Part shown: piece by piece, positions 23,181-36,679 of the stretch
Layout of the letters: each line of letters starts with the position of its first letter
Position numbering within the stretch: the first letter of the stretch is position 1
Assembly (NCBI GenBank): GCA_032191485.1
Contig: JAVDOI010000010.1
Span: 7,929,318 to 7,993,317 of the forward strand
Length of the DNA stretch: 64,000 nucleotides
DNA from: Leptoclinus maculatus
Lineage: Eukaryota; Chordata; Actinopteri; Perciformes; Stichaeidae
Reading direction: 5' to 3'
Translations under genes and position numbers: made by a program
The notes under the pieces: model-generated
Database searches by the model: none
Seen by the model: the letters and a program-made list of their open reading frames with translations, nothing else
What the model was told of the DNA's origin: nothing

Positions 23181-24682
23181 TAAGCACCCTGCTCAGCACC
23201 AAATGGCAGACAGACAAAGCCAGACACTATCTAGTGAACATAGATGAGCATTAGAAGCTAAAGAGCCGGGTAATTCCCTTTGTCAGGACCGAAAACAAAG
23301 CTAAGTGTGTGTGAATATTGGAGTTACATTTGGTCACTCTAAATGAATGCTAATATTTCTACGTGTCTGCTGGATTTGTAAACGGGCAATTGTTTGCCAC
23401 CGCTTAAGCTATGTCAACCATCCTTGTTATATGTCAAATGTTGTGTGACTTGCTAACATATATTACAAGTAGAGCCATCTTGAATGATTATTTCTGTTCT
23501 TTACAGCAGGATCTGATTAAGTTCGATAACTGTCCGGAAGACTGGAGCAGCAAAGCTTTAAAATGTATTGAAATGCGCCCGGTCTGTTTTTATTGCTTAT
23601 GATTTCAGGTTTTGCTTTTCGTGTTAAAACCGATAAGAAGCTACTCCAACAGTATGTTCAGAGTCCACTCTGCCTGAGCTGCTTTTCACATTCATCCACT
23701 TACAAAGTGATTCATCAGCCAGGCAGAAAACCCGTTGTAGATAAATCCAGTCCATTATCATTATTAAACTGAAGCAGGGTGAGTGCCTACAAACTCTTCC
23801 TTGTTGAACCACTCCCATTAGGATATGGTGTAATACCTATTTTGTATTTTCCAGTGGTCCCTGCAGCAGTATAACCACAAAGGCAAAGATGAACGCCATT
23901 GTTCACTGTGGCATGAGAGCCTGTTGGGATGGGGGGGGGGGGTGGCGTATTTACACGTATACATCTGTGGAATAGGCGCGTGGTCTAAACATGAAAACAT
24001 ATTGTCCAAATGCTTCAATCATAGTTCACCTATGAACACTGATACTCTGTTCAGACCAATACTGATTTCCATACAAGCAGCTGATTAAATCTCTCCCTCT
24101 TTCTGAGGATATATATATCTTTGCTTTCTGGGGATATATATTGGCTCAGAGTCATTACAGCACCAGGACAGACAGTCAGTCAGCCAAGCTGGGAAAAAAA
24201 GCCTCGGGGGAGATGAGGTGGCTTTGCTCTGTCAGACAGAAATCCAGCCTCCTCCCTGTCTCCAAACTCAATCCTTTTTGTCTTATCTCACGAACATAAT
24301 CTCAAGTCCTTGCAGCAAAACTAAACCTCTGTCCCTTACTGTTTCCCAGGGGGGTTAGAATAACAAAGGCCACTCAAACACGTCTGCTTTCACGCTTCAA
24401 TGGGCCGTACCAGCTGCCATCCTGTCGGATTGCAGGTGATTCTCATTGTGTCCTCTCTCTCTGAGTGGAATTTGTACAATTCTGTAGATGTCATATTTAT
24501 AATTGTCTCTCACACTTGAAAGGATTAGATCTAATCCCCTGGATATGCTCATTTTAGAATTCCAGGTTTATGTATATACCGGTGCTTTCTGTGTGTGATT
24601 TGACTGGCTGAAGTGAAAGTGACATAAAGGGGCTCTGCCACCTGCTGGTCAGGTTCGTCATTGCAGCAACAAAGATCAGCAG

Positions 24683-24870
24683 CTCAATCAGAATCAGCTT
24701 TATTGGCCATGTAGGCGTATACATACAGGGAATTTGACTCCGGTTTCTCCGTTGCTCTCTAAGTAGCAGCTCAGCCAAGCACAGTTGCCTTTTTAAACAT
24801 TTTATTAAAAACAAGCATTTTACACATCTATTACTAGTAAGTAAAATCAACAGGTTGGTTTATCGGCACT
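24683..24870 (-). repeat. LINE/SINE-type 3' tail fragment
   Basis: Plus-strand text AATCAGAATCAGCTTTATTGG followed closely by GGGAATTTGACTCCGGTT is, from recall, a 3' tail common to fish non-LTR elements. Read on the minus strand it becomes CCAATAAAGCTGATTCTGATT. Only the tail is recognisable. Confidence 0.5.
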
Positions 24871-25165
24871 TTCTTTTATGTGCTTGTCAAGCAGCATGGG
24901 TATTTGGCTTTTCTTTGTATATTTTACATTCATTTTATAAAAAAAAAAGTGCTACAAGAATGGAAAAAGCTATCTTTAATTTTCTAAAAACATAAAACAC
25001 AGACCTTTTGATAATTGTCAACATATCCATGTGACCAATACATATATCATAATAAATATGTTTTTAATTGCATAGTCTGCAAAGCTAAGCTTCTACTTGG
25101 ATGGGCGCGGATCAGACATAACTGATGTATTTACATCAACAGCAAAGACGACAGAACACAACACA

Positions 25166-25171
25166 TTTATT
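25166..25171 (-). terminator. kank4 poly(A) signal AATAAA
   Basis: TTTATT on plus, so AATAAA on minus, about 255 bases downstream of the kank4 stop codon. It is a plausible cleavage signal for the transcript, giving a short 3' UTR. Confidence 0.55.
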
Positions 25172-25425
25172 GTACACTGCATCAGCAATCATGACGCAGC
25201 TAAGCTTTACCTCACTCATTGATGGTGTTGAGTCTTGTTAGAACGATGTCCTCCCATCCAAAGCTCAAGCTTAATGCTCATGCAGCATGTCAGAAATCAG
25301 AAACAATATGCGAGAAACAGTTCAACCCAAGCACACAGCGTCAGGATTGAACTGGGTTTCAAAGTGCATCAGACAGAAAGGAGCAAACGTGAGAGAATCA
25401 TATGTCCGCAGATTGTTTTCCAGTA

Positions 25426-28400
25426 CTACAAAGCTCGAGCTTTAGCATGGGCCTGCAGGAGGCTGGCAGTATCAGTGTGGGAACCTTGCATGGCGATAGA
25501 GAGTGCAGTTTGACCACGCTGGGAGACAAACACAGAGAAAAACAGGAAAGATACAAATATTAACTTCTGAACCCATATTAAATCAGACAGTGTACACAGG
25601 CTTATTAAAAAACATATGCAAATGCTAACATGCTTAAAGTGTTGTACATGGTAGACATATCTGCTAAACCTCGTCATTATCATGATGATGTTAGCATTAG
25701 GGCAAAGCACCACTGGGGCTCACAGATCTGCTAGCATAGCATCTGCTAGCTGTAGACTCTTAGTATTGTTTTATGTGAATAGTTGCCTCAAGGTGCAGAA
25801 TTTAGGCTCCCAGAAGACAGATTAAATAACAAAACTATGTGCAAGGTTGCATTTCCTGTCCTTAAGATACATGCGTTAATGTGTAATTTCATTAGACTTT
25901 AATTAGTTTAATTAATCTGGGTTTGTGTCAAGGCGAAACATGGTTTAGAGTCGAGATAGGACGCCTGTGGTTGAAGGTCTTTTTTTCTCTCTTGTAAACT
26001 CTACTTAAAATGCAGACTGTGTGAAAAGTAGGAGACACATTTGCATCCTCTCCTCCGCTCTCTTCACTGCCTTCACTCGCTCCAGACTGGCAGATAAGGT
26101 ACTGTTAGCGGATTAGCTCATCTCAACCCAGGGAGATTTGTTTTACTGTAGCCCTGATTAATCCTGGGAAAGCTCTATTCAGACGCAGTCCACCCACGTC
26201 CACACAGCACGAGTCAAAACACTCAAGCTTCCCTACGTCTAAGCTCCTTTTTGTGTTCAGTTATATGAATAGAAAAGTGGATATGCTTTTTTGTTAACAA
26301 ATAAAACAGGATTTCACAAGAGAAATGGAGTCATCACATGAACTCTATATCTCTGAAATTTAATTTAATGGCGGTGCTGCCTTTAAAAATGTTCTTTTTC
26401 TGCGGATTTCATGTAACTGGGATCCCTTTTATATTATGACCATAAACAACTAATACCACAGATAAGACAACCTGCATCTCACACTTTAGGCCGGCATATG
26501 GTTAGAGGAATAAATTAGAGGAAAATAGTTTTTTGCAGTATCACCTTGTCAGTCAGGGTGAGGTCACAAAGGCTCCTCTCCAGCAGCAGCCTTGCGACGT
26601 GTGTGTGGCCCCTCTCAGATGCGAACATCAGGGCCGTTGTTCCCTGGCTGTCCTGGAGGTTAGCGTCTGCTCCACAGCTCAGTAGCAGGCGAACCATCAC
26701 AACTCGCCCATGTCTCACCGCCAAGTGCAGAGCTGTTTGTCCCGTCTGTGGAGAGGGAGAGACAACAGGACAGAGACAGAACATTTTAATTCAGAGATAA
26801 AAAAAGATATTCATCTGTAATCAAGTTTAATCAAGTTTGGAAAGTCATAAGACACATTTTTTTTAAATAATTGAAGCAGCAGAGGCCAAGATATCCTAGT
26901 CTCTAGTGTGGGTCAAGCTTCAGAAACAATGTGTCCTACATTTCCCATAATGCATCTCAGTTGTGTCCCTCCGGTTCTGAAAAGTGAAGCCAATGAGGAA
27001 GTGCCTTAAACTTCCATTCTTTCTGAAAGCCGGCAGGTAGCGATTCTTCTGAGAAAATGACCGTACTTCTCACTTTTATGGTCTCAATCGCTTCAAGTCT
27101 TCTTCAACACAGCATGATGTTCATTCAGTAAATTATGGTCCCATTGAGAGTAAAATAGATGATAAAGCAGCATAAATGCTTTAGGGCGTGGCTACCATGT
27201 GATTGACGGGTCATTACCAAGATGTAGTGTGGACTGGTGGTTGTCCGTGTGTTTGTGAAAGTTAATTGTGAGCTTTTTGGTTGCTTATAAATGTCTTATT
27301 CAGCATTTGGTTGAACTTAGCTCGACCCTCTCGTGTCACTACAGGTAGCAAAAAGACAAGATGGCGACGGCCAAAATGCCAATCTCTGGCCTTCAAAACG
27401 GCGGCCCACAAACCAATTGATGACGTCATTTTGACCACGTCTACTTATTATTTACGGTCTATGGTTTCAGACTTTGATGAAAATTTGAATTGTCTTAAGC
27501 CGATTGATGACGTCATCAGGGTTACAATATTTTCTCAGACTTTTAAAAGCTCCCTTCAGAGAGAAATAATAATAATAATAATACGTAAGAACTATTTTCA
27601 CAGGCTGAATAGTCTTTATCACAAATAACCTGATTTCCGTGTGTTAAATCAGTGGGATGACCTTTTAATATTGTGTGTGATTAAATTAAATCTTCCATTT
27701 ACGACTGAAACAGCCTGCACAGGATGCTGGGAGTAAAGCTAGTCCACTAAAGTCCACTCTTTACCTAATGAAAATTGCCCATGTTACATCGAAGCTGTGT
27801 TTGCATTGGATGGTTTGTACCTGGCTGGAGCGAATGTTAATGTTGCTCTGCTCCATTAGCTTGCGGACCACCTCCATGCCACCTGGACCATCTGGCGCTG
27901 TTAGTGAGGCCAGCATCACTGGTGTGTAGCCGGCATTGTTCTGAAGGCTCACATCACTCACACCTGTAAAACAAAGAAAAAAGTAACTTTCCCAATATGT
28001 ACAAACCAGCTATATCTTTGTACACTAGCTCTGGCAACACACTGCTATTACCTGTGTCCAGTATCTGGCTGACGATGCTGTAGTTGCAGTGGGACACGCT
28101 GTAATGCAGCGCTGTGTTGCCGTTGTCATCAGCCAGGTTGATCAAGAAGGCCAACAGTGAAGGCGTGGTCTTCTTCACTTCTCTCAGGTACACTGCCACC
28201 CTGCTGGCCGCTGAAGTCTCCTCGGCCGCCGTGCTGAACCAGTGCTGAAACAACACAACCAGGGCCCTTTTCTGGAAAAAGAGAGGGGAATATGGGAAGG
28301 ATACACATTTGGGATGGAATTTTCTGAAGGATTTGACCAACACAGTGTATGCTACATGTTGAAATAATCATCTTGAATTTACTTCAAAGCCGTTTTGTTG

Positions 28401-31400
28401 TTTGTTTGTTTGGAAAAACAAGATATCACGAAACAACATGTCCTATTGTCAATGGTGATACATCCAACAGATACAGTAATGTTAGGAGGGGGGATTTATT
28501 GACAGAAATTGAATAAAATAATCCTAACCATATTTTCATGAGTGTATAGTGGAATTAAGAATCGTTTTATTGTGCTTTTGTTACCTTAGAATGAGCCTTT
28601 TATATCTACATACAGAGCGTGTCCTCTTCACCACCATATTTCTACAATAACCCAGAACGGACAAACCAAACGCTGGCTCTAGAGAGGGCCTTTTGCAATA
28701 CACGTTACCTGAGGGCCACCTTAGATTCCCAAACACGTTTGGAAAGTGAGGGTCGAGCGGACCACACCACTAGATGCCACTAAATCCTACACATTGCTCC
28801 TTCAAAACTCCTAAATATCTGTCTCTTTAACTGCTAAATGCTCCACTGTGTTCTCCAGCTAGCCGCTAGCTTTGTGTTTCTGCCGTTGGTCTGGGAAGGT
28901 TGCGTTTGGCCATATGGGTTTATCAGAGACGCAAACATGCTCCGCAGAGCTGAGGGGAACCGAAGAGTTGAGTGATAATTATCCGTGGGTTTGTCACTAT
29001 GAGCAACACCTTTCACATTACATATAGACAATGTTTCCATTATTTTATATATCTATATAGCTTTAAGATCAAATGAAGTTCAGTAAATTTGAGCCTTTTC
29101 CCAATATTAAATAAATATTTTTTTTAGGTTTGACTGAATGTGTCTGTGGGCGAATCAGGACTGCTTACCATGTCATCATTGGGGTTATCCATGTTGTCCA
29201 TGTGATCTTTGAGCAAATGACAGGCAGCCAGAAAATCTGCACCCACTGTCTCTCTGGAAGAAAGAGCATGTGTATGTGGGCATAAGGAAAGAGAGAATAG
29301 AAAGACATTTGGTCTCGTAGCCTATTAGCGATAGTTATTCCCTGAAGAGTAAACGCACCATTACATTTTCCAAACAATAAGTGATAAGGCGTTTGTTCCG
29401 GTCCTCTCACCTGCCCCCGGTGGTGGTTTCTGAGCCACAGTTCCCCTCCATCTGTTCTCCTTGGGGCTGTGGTTTCGTCTTGGCCGTTTCCTCAGCTTCC
29501 ACAGACACTACGCTTCCATCTGTCCGCCCTGATCCTGCTCCTCCCGATATCATCTGTCCGTCTGGGCTCGTTTGCGTCATTCCCTCCATTCGTCTCTTCC
29601 CTGGGACTCCATCCACCTGGACAGCAGCCATCTCCCGAGGGCTGATGCTGCTCTCCTTCTGCCCGCTCTCGTTCACTAAGTCCTGCCCAACCACATTTCC
29701 ACTTTTACATCTTTAAAACATAAAGAAAGGAGAGCAGAGCAGAAATTTAGAACTATCTGCCACCCAAATGCTGGTAAATGTCGGCAACTGAATCTACACT
29801 GATCAGACCTGTAAGAGGACAACGTTCAAACTTTTACTCCTTTTAATTTATAGCCAGCATTTAGAGCATCAGCAATACACATTAAAGTCAGTCAACCATC
29901 CCCCCCCTACAGTGTTTGAGTTGGCAACAACAACACAAAGATTTTTGGATAAGATTTCAGATGCAATTTTCAAGCAATATTGTCCAAGATAATTTAGTCA
30001 AAGCAGGAAATCTAAGGAAAAAGTAATTCATTAAATAAAATGCATTTTAGAGAGTATAAGTATCACTGTGTTGGCACATAGATTACAACCAAACAGATCT
30101 CACATATTGTAGTAAATGTCCATTTAAAGAATGCCCTGAGCCACAGCAACTGAAACAGTCACATGTAACGTTTCTTCTGACTGTTCAAACTTTGAAGTAA
30201 TAAATAAACTCTCATTGGAGGGAAATGGCAAATGTTCACTTTTCTCCTCGAGGGAGTGGCATTCATCTTTCATTCTTAAATGATGATGTTTGTCTCGGTC
30301 AGAACTATAGCTTAAATAACCTCAAGTTAGTACGTCTTTCCACCAAAACTATGGTTTCAGCAATAATCATAACTCTAAAGGCTGCTGAAGTCAGAGGGAG
30401 TTACTCACTAACCCTTCATTAACACCCACAGAATGTAGGCTTTTTGACATCTGGGCGCATCCATCTGTCCTCATGATGGATTTAGAAGCTGCATTAAAGA
30501 CAAACACAGAGGATATGATTAAATATCACAACACAGCTGAACAACAACATTCAAAAGTACATATTGATCATGGTTTATGGCTTATACACAGCCATTTCTT
30601 CACAAAAAGCTACTCAGAACAAATATGTTGTCAAAATTGTTCACATTGAATACAAATTAAGAGTAAATTAATGAGTGAATTGTGGGCCTGAATTTGACAA
30701 GGGAACATCATGATGTAGCCTCTTATACAATAAATGGAGTTAGATTTTCAGTAACAGCCAAAGTCTGCACATAAACGTGCTCTTATTCCTGTGTTGCTCC
30801 AGCTGGTGTGATCCTGGGATCACACCAGCAGCGACGCCAAATAGGGCCAGGGACGCAATGGCTGCTTCCCCATTTACTAACTACCTACTTCAAGCGCTTG
30901 CTTGTCCCACACTCATCTTTAAACTCTGCCTTCATTTTGATCTGAACTACATACCTATCGCGTTTACAAAAATAAAAGATAAAATAAAAACCTGGCAAAG
31001 TTCCTCCTACAGTAGGTCGCTGCTAACCAGTCTTAATGAGAACTAACTAGAGATGTGATCCAAGGAAATACAACCATTGATCAACCACATTCCCAACTAA
31101 AACAAATGTTTTTTGAGTCAGATGTGTGAATAACATTTTTGTAGTCAGTAATTTGCTTTTAGTTGAATTTGTGAGATAGATGCAGACAGAGGGTGAGAAT
31201 ATTTGAATCATTACAGTGACATAATGTACAATCTGTGGACTACGTTACCTCCGTGTTGAATCCTCTCTCCATCACTGTGCCCTTGTTGGGTGTAGTAGGA
31301 GGTAAGGATCTCAACGAGTCCCATCATCTCCTGCTGCAGGGAGTTGACTTTGGGGTCTGGGTGCTGTAGAGGTTTGCCCTCCTTTCCTGACTCAGGGCCT

Positions 31401-32813
31401 ACACACAAACACTCCCACTGCTGATCCAGGAGCCTCTTGACCTTCCTTATGTGGTGGACGACCACTGCTGTTTCATCTGAAGCCTCTCCAGGGTCCACAG
31501 ACACTACTGCTTCTTGTTGTCGACACTTTTGTCCGTTTGTGGTAACAGTTCTTGCATCTGGACTTCTTGACACTTTATTATATGGTTCAATAGATCTCAC
31601 CACCATCTCATCTCCATCCTGGTCTACCACCACCCTCTCTGCACGGACCCACACTGCAGGATTCCTGATCAGGTGCTCCATCTTCTCATCTTTTCTGCTG
31701 CTCTCCTTCTGCTGCTCCCTCAGCAGCCCTAAGGCCCTCTGCAGCTCCAGGCCAGTCTCATGGAGCTTCTGCTCCAGCACAGCTACTTTAGCCTGCAGGG
31801 ACGTCACCGTCAGCAGCTCATCCAGATCTGTACTAGTCCTCCACTCGTGCGTGGGATTAGAGTCGTGTCGACTGACGCTGTGATTTCTAGGAAACATGGT
31901 GTGACTTTCATGCCGAGGCCTTTTGATGTCCTCTGTGCTGTAGTGGGACGAGGTGTAAGGGTCTCTGGTTCCATTCATTGAGGAGGGTGGGACATGTGGA
32001 TTCAGGCCCAGACGGAGCCTTTCTCTTTCCTCCTGGAGGATGCAGATATGCGCCCTGAGCTCTGGAACCACCCTCACCTCCATCTCCAGCTCCCCGACAC
32101 GTTCCAGGGCCTCCGTCAGGCGCCTCAACAGACCTGAGCAGTCCTGTGGTCGAGGGCTGTCCGGGGAGTAGAAGACGTCTTCACAGGAGGTGTTTCTGTC
32201 TCCAAGGTGATCCCTTGAACTCCTGAGGCTGCTGGGGTCGTCAATGGACTCTGCTCCCTGTCTCAGTAAAACTGTGAGTGGCATACTGGAGGCACGCAGG
32301 AGATGAGGCCTGATGTGCTCACCGAGAGGTTGCTCATCAAACTCCTTGATTCTGGCCTCCATCTCTGCCAAGGATTTGAGCCCTGTAGGAGAAAGTGGCG
32401 ACCTGTGATCATTTGCCCAGGAAGAGTAGCCATAGTGATGGGCATCTGACAGTCGGGACCTGGGGTCAAGAGCTCCAGTAGATCCCCAGGGGCTCGGGCG
32501 GTAGCCACACCCAGAAGGATTGAGTTGCCTGGGAAGAGTGCTGGCTCTGGGGCCTTTGCTTCGGCGCTGGATCGGCACTCTTTTGATTGTGTTGCCTTTC
32601 TCTATGTCATCTACGTATTTTAGGAAGTCCAGGTCAAGTCGAAAGCCATAAGGTGTTTCCACTGAGTACGGGGGCTTCCCTTTGATTCCATTCCCTGTTG
32701 TTTTATGAGGCCTGATATTTCCTGTAATCATCAAATCGGTATTTTAGTATCTGTCACTAATTTAGAACAATTCTGTCATGTTTGAGAATTTCTTTACCGT
32801 TTTGTCCTTCCAT
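25426..32813 (-). CDS. kank4: KANK4: KN motif and ankyrin repeat protein (9 coding exons, 868 aa)
   Basis: Cytoskeletal adaptor; KANK proteins bind talin through the KN motif and act at the cell cortex beside focal adhesions. Exons in transcript order: 32813-32798 (ATG at 32813-32811), 32721-31249, 30488-30413, 29710-29411, 29253-29169, 28271-28052, 27963-27821, 26745-26545, 25518-25426 (TAG). They total 2607 nt with all phases consistent. The KN motif lies at about residues 24-58 (YSVETPYGF, LDLDFLKYVDDI, KGNTIKR). Coiled coils lie near 205-245 and 320-360. Five ankyrin repeats span about 698-865 (NGNTALHYSVSH, NNAGYTPVMLA, GQTALHLAVRHG, GTTALMFASERG, GQTALSIAM). The RRSKGPRASTLPR stretch after the KN motif and the LRP8/ANGPTL3 neighbourhood favour KANK4 over KANK1-3. 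The exon carrying the ATG begins with 5' UTR at 32873, after a TTTGTCAG acceptor, so a non-coding first exon and promoter lie further upstream, unlocated. Confidence 0.9.
25618..25762 (+). repeat. Old teleost repeat with an unoccupied CTGTAGAC site
   Basis: Contains GCTAACATGC, GTTAGCATTAGGGCAAAGCACC and CTGCTAGCATAG, then CTGTAGAC at 25750-25757 followed by TCTTAG. It is the same family as the copy that is split by the hAT element at 39822-40960, so it shows what the undisturbed site looks like. It lies just downstream of the intron boundary 5' of the last kank4 exon. Confidence 0.6.
26928..27478 (+). repeat. Teleost interspersed repeat in a kank4 intron
   Basis: Phrases ACATTTCCCATAATGCATC, AAGATGGCGACGGCCAAAAT, CTTCAAAACGGCGGCCCACA and TGATGACGTCA followed by TTATTTACGGTCTATGG match, from recall, a repeat scattered through teleost genomes. 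A second short ATTGATGACGTCAT word follows at about 27503. It lies between the exons 27821-27963 and 26545-26745. Boundaries are approximate. Confidence 0.55.
28870..29040 (-). repeat. Dispersed repeat, minus-strand copy
   Basis: This is the inverted counterpart of the repeat at 23001-23180, with phrases GTGAAAGGTGTTGCTCATAG and CCCTCAGCTCTGCGGAG on the minus strand. It lies in the kank4 intron between exons 29169-29253 and 28052-28271. Confidence 0.7.
30802..30829. repeat. Perfect palindrome, 13-bp arms, 2-bp spacer
   Basis: GCTGGTGTGATCC at 30802-30814 and its exact complement GGATCACACCAGC at 30817-30829 are separated by TG. It lies in the kank4 intron between exons 30413-30488 and 31249-32721. 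Function is unknown. Confidence 0.95.
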
Positions 32814-35719
32814 CCCTTTTTTGTCTTCAGTTGTCCAAACAATTTTCTAGTTTTCTGGTTGGACCTTTGGTATCTGACAAAACAAACAAAATCAAATCAA
32901 AGATGGGTGTGAATTGAGCCAGCAACACATGGAAAACACATGTTAGGACATTTTTACACTGGTTACTGTGTGGTTATCTAATAAAATAATGAACACTTTC
33001 ATGATTTCTGAGGGCGAAAGCAGATGAGTTTTGGCACTGACTTTTACTCGAGGTTTAACTGTGGTATTTTTAATGGGAGACTCCATCTTAATTTAGTGAC
33101 CAGATGACGGATCACTCTGAACAGCAATAACACTTTTTGGGTTCTCCATTCACAATCTGCCTCTTATTCATTCTCCCACATGCAGCGCAAAGCACAAAAC
33201 ACAAACATTCAATTACGCTCAAGTGCTTTCTTTTTCTTCTTCACTCTCATTCTCTTCTTTTACCCAAGACTTCTGTTTTTCTCACACTCTCACTGCTTCA
33301 TTTTTTCCACGCATCAGCCTGCTATTATTCAACGGTGGCACGCCTGATGTTCACTTGATTACAGCTCTGCCATCCAGGACGAGAGCTGAAAATAGCTTCG
33401 GACTGTTTAGCCCAGCAGCTATGGCCAGCGGAGCAAAATATACTCCTACAGACATAAATACAGACAACCATTGTTGTGACTCACTACTTTCCTCCCTTCC
33501 TGCCCTCTCTGTGCCTCCTACTAGGTCTATAGTCTTCTGTCAGATCCTTGGTTTACTTTTACGGAACTGTCTCTGACTGTAACTTTCTTTTTCCTCTCCT
33601 TTTTTACAGTACATGGCTCTATACTAATTCTGCTGACTCTCCCTTATTCTCTCTATGATAGACAACAGTCTAGGTAGTCATTTCTTCCCTTACCTCCTTC
33701 TCTCAGTGTCTCTCCCTTCCAGCCTCACCTCTTCCCTCCTCCCGTCCTTTCCTCCCCTCTCCTGACCACCAACCTCTGTGGCAGCTAGCTGTCCTCTTTA
33801 GGCCCTGCAGCCACCCAACCACAGCCCCAAACAATGTCAGCTATGCAGTAAACAGACAAACACCGCAAATGTCCCTGCTGGGAATTTTGACCTCTGTCAT
33901 TCACACAGTCTACGATAACGAGCGATAAAGAGCAACAAATCTGCAATAAACAGTTACGAATGCGCACATTTTTACCAGCTGAAAACACTGACATACATAC
34001 ATGCAACTCTTGCATGCACTCTATGCATACCATGTCTGTTACATGTTGCCTTTATAGTTCCCAGATCAATAGAGTTTAAAATGTAGGATGTGCAAATATT
34101 CCCCTAAAAAGGTAATCCCTTGAAAGTGTGTGAGAATTAAGGTATTTCTGATACTATTGCCACTATGATCCCTGAGTTTTGGTACTGATTTAAGATTTAA
34201 GTTTTTTAAACCTTACATTTTGGAAAAAAAGCCACAAAATGCTTTTTCTGATTTAAAGGTAAAATTTGCCAATTTTCAACCCTATATCACAATCTATCTG
34301 AGTTAGAGATACAGTGTGTTAAAACGCCTATAGTTCTTGTTCTCTGTGTCTCTGGGGCGCAGCTGCAAAATCTATTTTTCCAGTGACATTACAGTGACAT
34401 CATTGGAGGCAAGGAAGAACTACATTACCGCCACCTCAGCTTTGGTAGCTGCGGGGCACAATGCCGCTCTTCGCTTGTATTGCAAAGTTGTTGCATTTTA
34501 AACAGCGAAATGGCATCCGGAAATATGGGTGCAAGGATTCTGGCTGACTTGGATATTTAGCCATATTCAGCCAGAGGGAGGCCTGCAGCGGAGAAGTTAT
34601 GGCCAACGTCTTAAGCCTGTCTTAGTACGGTGTGAAAGAGAAACTTAAATTCAGACTCTGTACGGTTGTATTTTTCTGTTTGGATGTAAGAATATTTCCT
34701 TCATTGAGATTTTGTTTCCTTCATTTTGTTTATCTATCAGAATAAAAGCTAGCCTGTGTAACGAAGCAAACTCGCCACTCGCATGCAATGAATCCTGTTA
34801 CATGTAGGCACAGCCGGAAAGCGTTCCGCAGCAGGAGAGATCAGCTTTCTCCGTCAATATAGCATGCACTGGGGAATTGATTTGTCTTGTGGACTACATT
34901 TACCATTAGCACTGATTGGACACCCACGAAAAACGTGGCAAATTTTCCCTTTGAGCAAACTATGACAACTAATATAGTATAAATTAAAATTGTAAACTGA
35001 AAGCTACAATAACATTTGAAACATTTGCCAGATTTTGGTACCTGACAGTTTTTTTTAAACTTTGAATTCCTGTTGGTACCAAAAAAGTAAATATGTTGAA
35101 GCAAAATAAGTGAGTCAGTAAAAAGTAATAATACTATTTCAAATATATTCTTTACTTGAAAAGGATTTATCATATTAGAATTACTTCTCACTCTAAGTTC
35201 TGTTCTTTAGCCCTTACAGAAACCTAATACATGTGTTAAACTTTGAATCTGATACACTGTTGTTCTGCCAGTGGGCTTTTATGATGTTGAGTGGGGTCTC
35301 TCAGCACTCCATCTGACAAGTCTAAGATTAGCCTTTAACTAAAGTGCATGTCAAGAGACATGACCCAGACATGGGTCTCCATTTTACAGACTAATATAGG
35401 ATCATTCGATGTCCTCCAGGTAGACAAACAAACTAGGAGGACAAAAAAATCAATCATGTTGTTTAGAGCTAGTGAGGCATTAAGTTGAACAGAAAACCCT
35501 AATGTTGACTACAAGCAGAGACTCCATGGACTCTGTTAGTCTGCACTGTACAGCCGAGCACCTGTTACTGCTGACATCTCAATCAGTCTCACTGCTGGCT
35601 CAGTCATCAAGTGGGGAATGCAGGCTGCAGTTCAAAAGAACAAAAATACTTTTACATTTGTGCTTTGCAGTAAAAGATCAACAGTCTATCTTGTAAAAAG
35701 TATTTTCTTCTTGCTGAGA

Positions 35720-36012
35720 GTTAAATGAGAAGATTGATGCTACTCTCTTATCTGTATGCTAAGCTATGCCGGGAGATTGTTAGCTTAGCTTACCATCAAG
35801 TCTGGACAACAGCTAGCTATAGGTCTAGCTCCAGGACCTCTGTAAGAATCCCCACAATTCTTTTAATTAGATTCAACATGCTAATGCTAATTAGTGAGCA
35901 AGGCATGTGTACCTTGGGACAGAGCCAGGCTAGCTGTTTCCCACTGCTTCCAGTTGTTATGCTAAGCTAAGTTAGCCGTCTCTTGGTTGTAGAAACAGAA
36001 ATGTACATTTTT
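35720..36012 (+). repeat. Teleost interspersed repeat (GCTAAGCTAAG family)
   Basis: Includes GTTAGCTTAGCTTACCATCA, GGGACAGAGCCAGGCTAGCT, GTTTCCCACTGCTTCCAG and TTATGCTAAGCTAAGTTAGC. A related fragment is in the phosphoglucomutase intron at about 55090-55170. The family is common in fish genomes by recall; the class was not determined. Confidence 0.6.
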
Positions 36013-36679
36013 TTTAATTGCCTGCTGTCAGACAAGCAAAGTAAAAATTCAAACTGCTGAAGCCCACACGTTTCTTTCTTAATATAGACAGACTTTCTGA
36101 CCAGGTTACCACAAAGGAAACATAGTAGAGTCATTGCCTAACTCTCCACATTTCTGTGGTACAGATTTTAATTGTGTATGTGAGTCAGCCCACCTCACAG
36201 GAAACCCGAGAAATTAAACGTAAAAAGCTTTGCCTTTACCTAAACAAGCTCCATCCAATGCTGCCTCTGCACACATTGCACTCAATCCAAAGTCAAGCAT
36301 CAGAGTGAAGGAGTTATCAACATTTGCTTTGTATCCTGATTAAGCTCTTGTTGTTTTTCAGCTCATTAAATGTCACAGTTTTTTAAGCGTCCCTTTTATT
36401 TTGTTTGGGTTCTTTTCATCTTTCTGTTCCCACAACAGCAGCTCTCGTCCTCTGGGTAAATGTATCACTTCTCACACAGACCTTTTAAACGTCCTGCATC
36501 AGCACAAACCGTGTAATCATAATATCTCTACGCACAGCATTCTTTACCAAAGCCACAAATTAAATATGAACTTTTGACACAGCAAGAGGACCTCAGATAA
36601 GGACGAGGAGATCATGTTGGACTTCAAATTTAAGTCAGAAGAAGATAACTACTAGTATACTCACTGATTGGACCAGCAT

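Larger units (their letters stand above)
22956..25165. other. Gap between lrp8 and kank4 3' ends
   Basis: No gene is recognised between the convergent 3' ends of lrp8 and kank4. It holds the dispersed repeat at 23001, a G10 run near 23932, and a retrotransposon-like tail at 24683-24870. Confidence 0.6.

Noticed and set aside
32702..32734. kank4 translation starting inside the large exon (MITGN)
   Set aside because: This region spans an intron acceptor (TTACAG at 32722-32727). A 16-base upstream coding exon with ATG at 32813-32811 joins in phase and gives a normal N-terminus before the KN motif.
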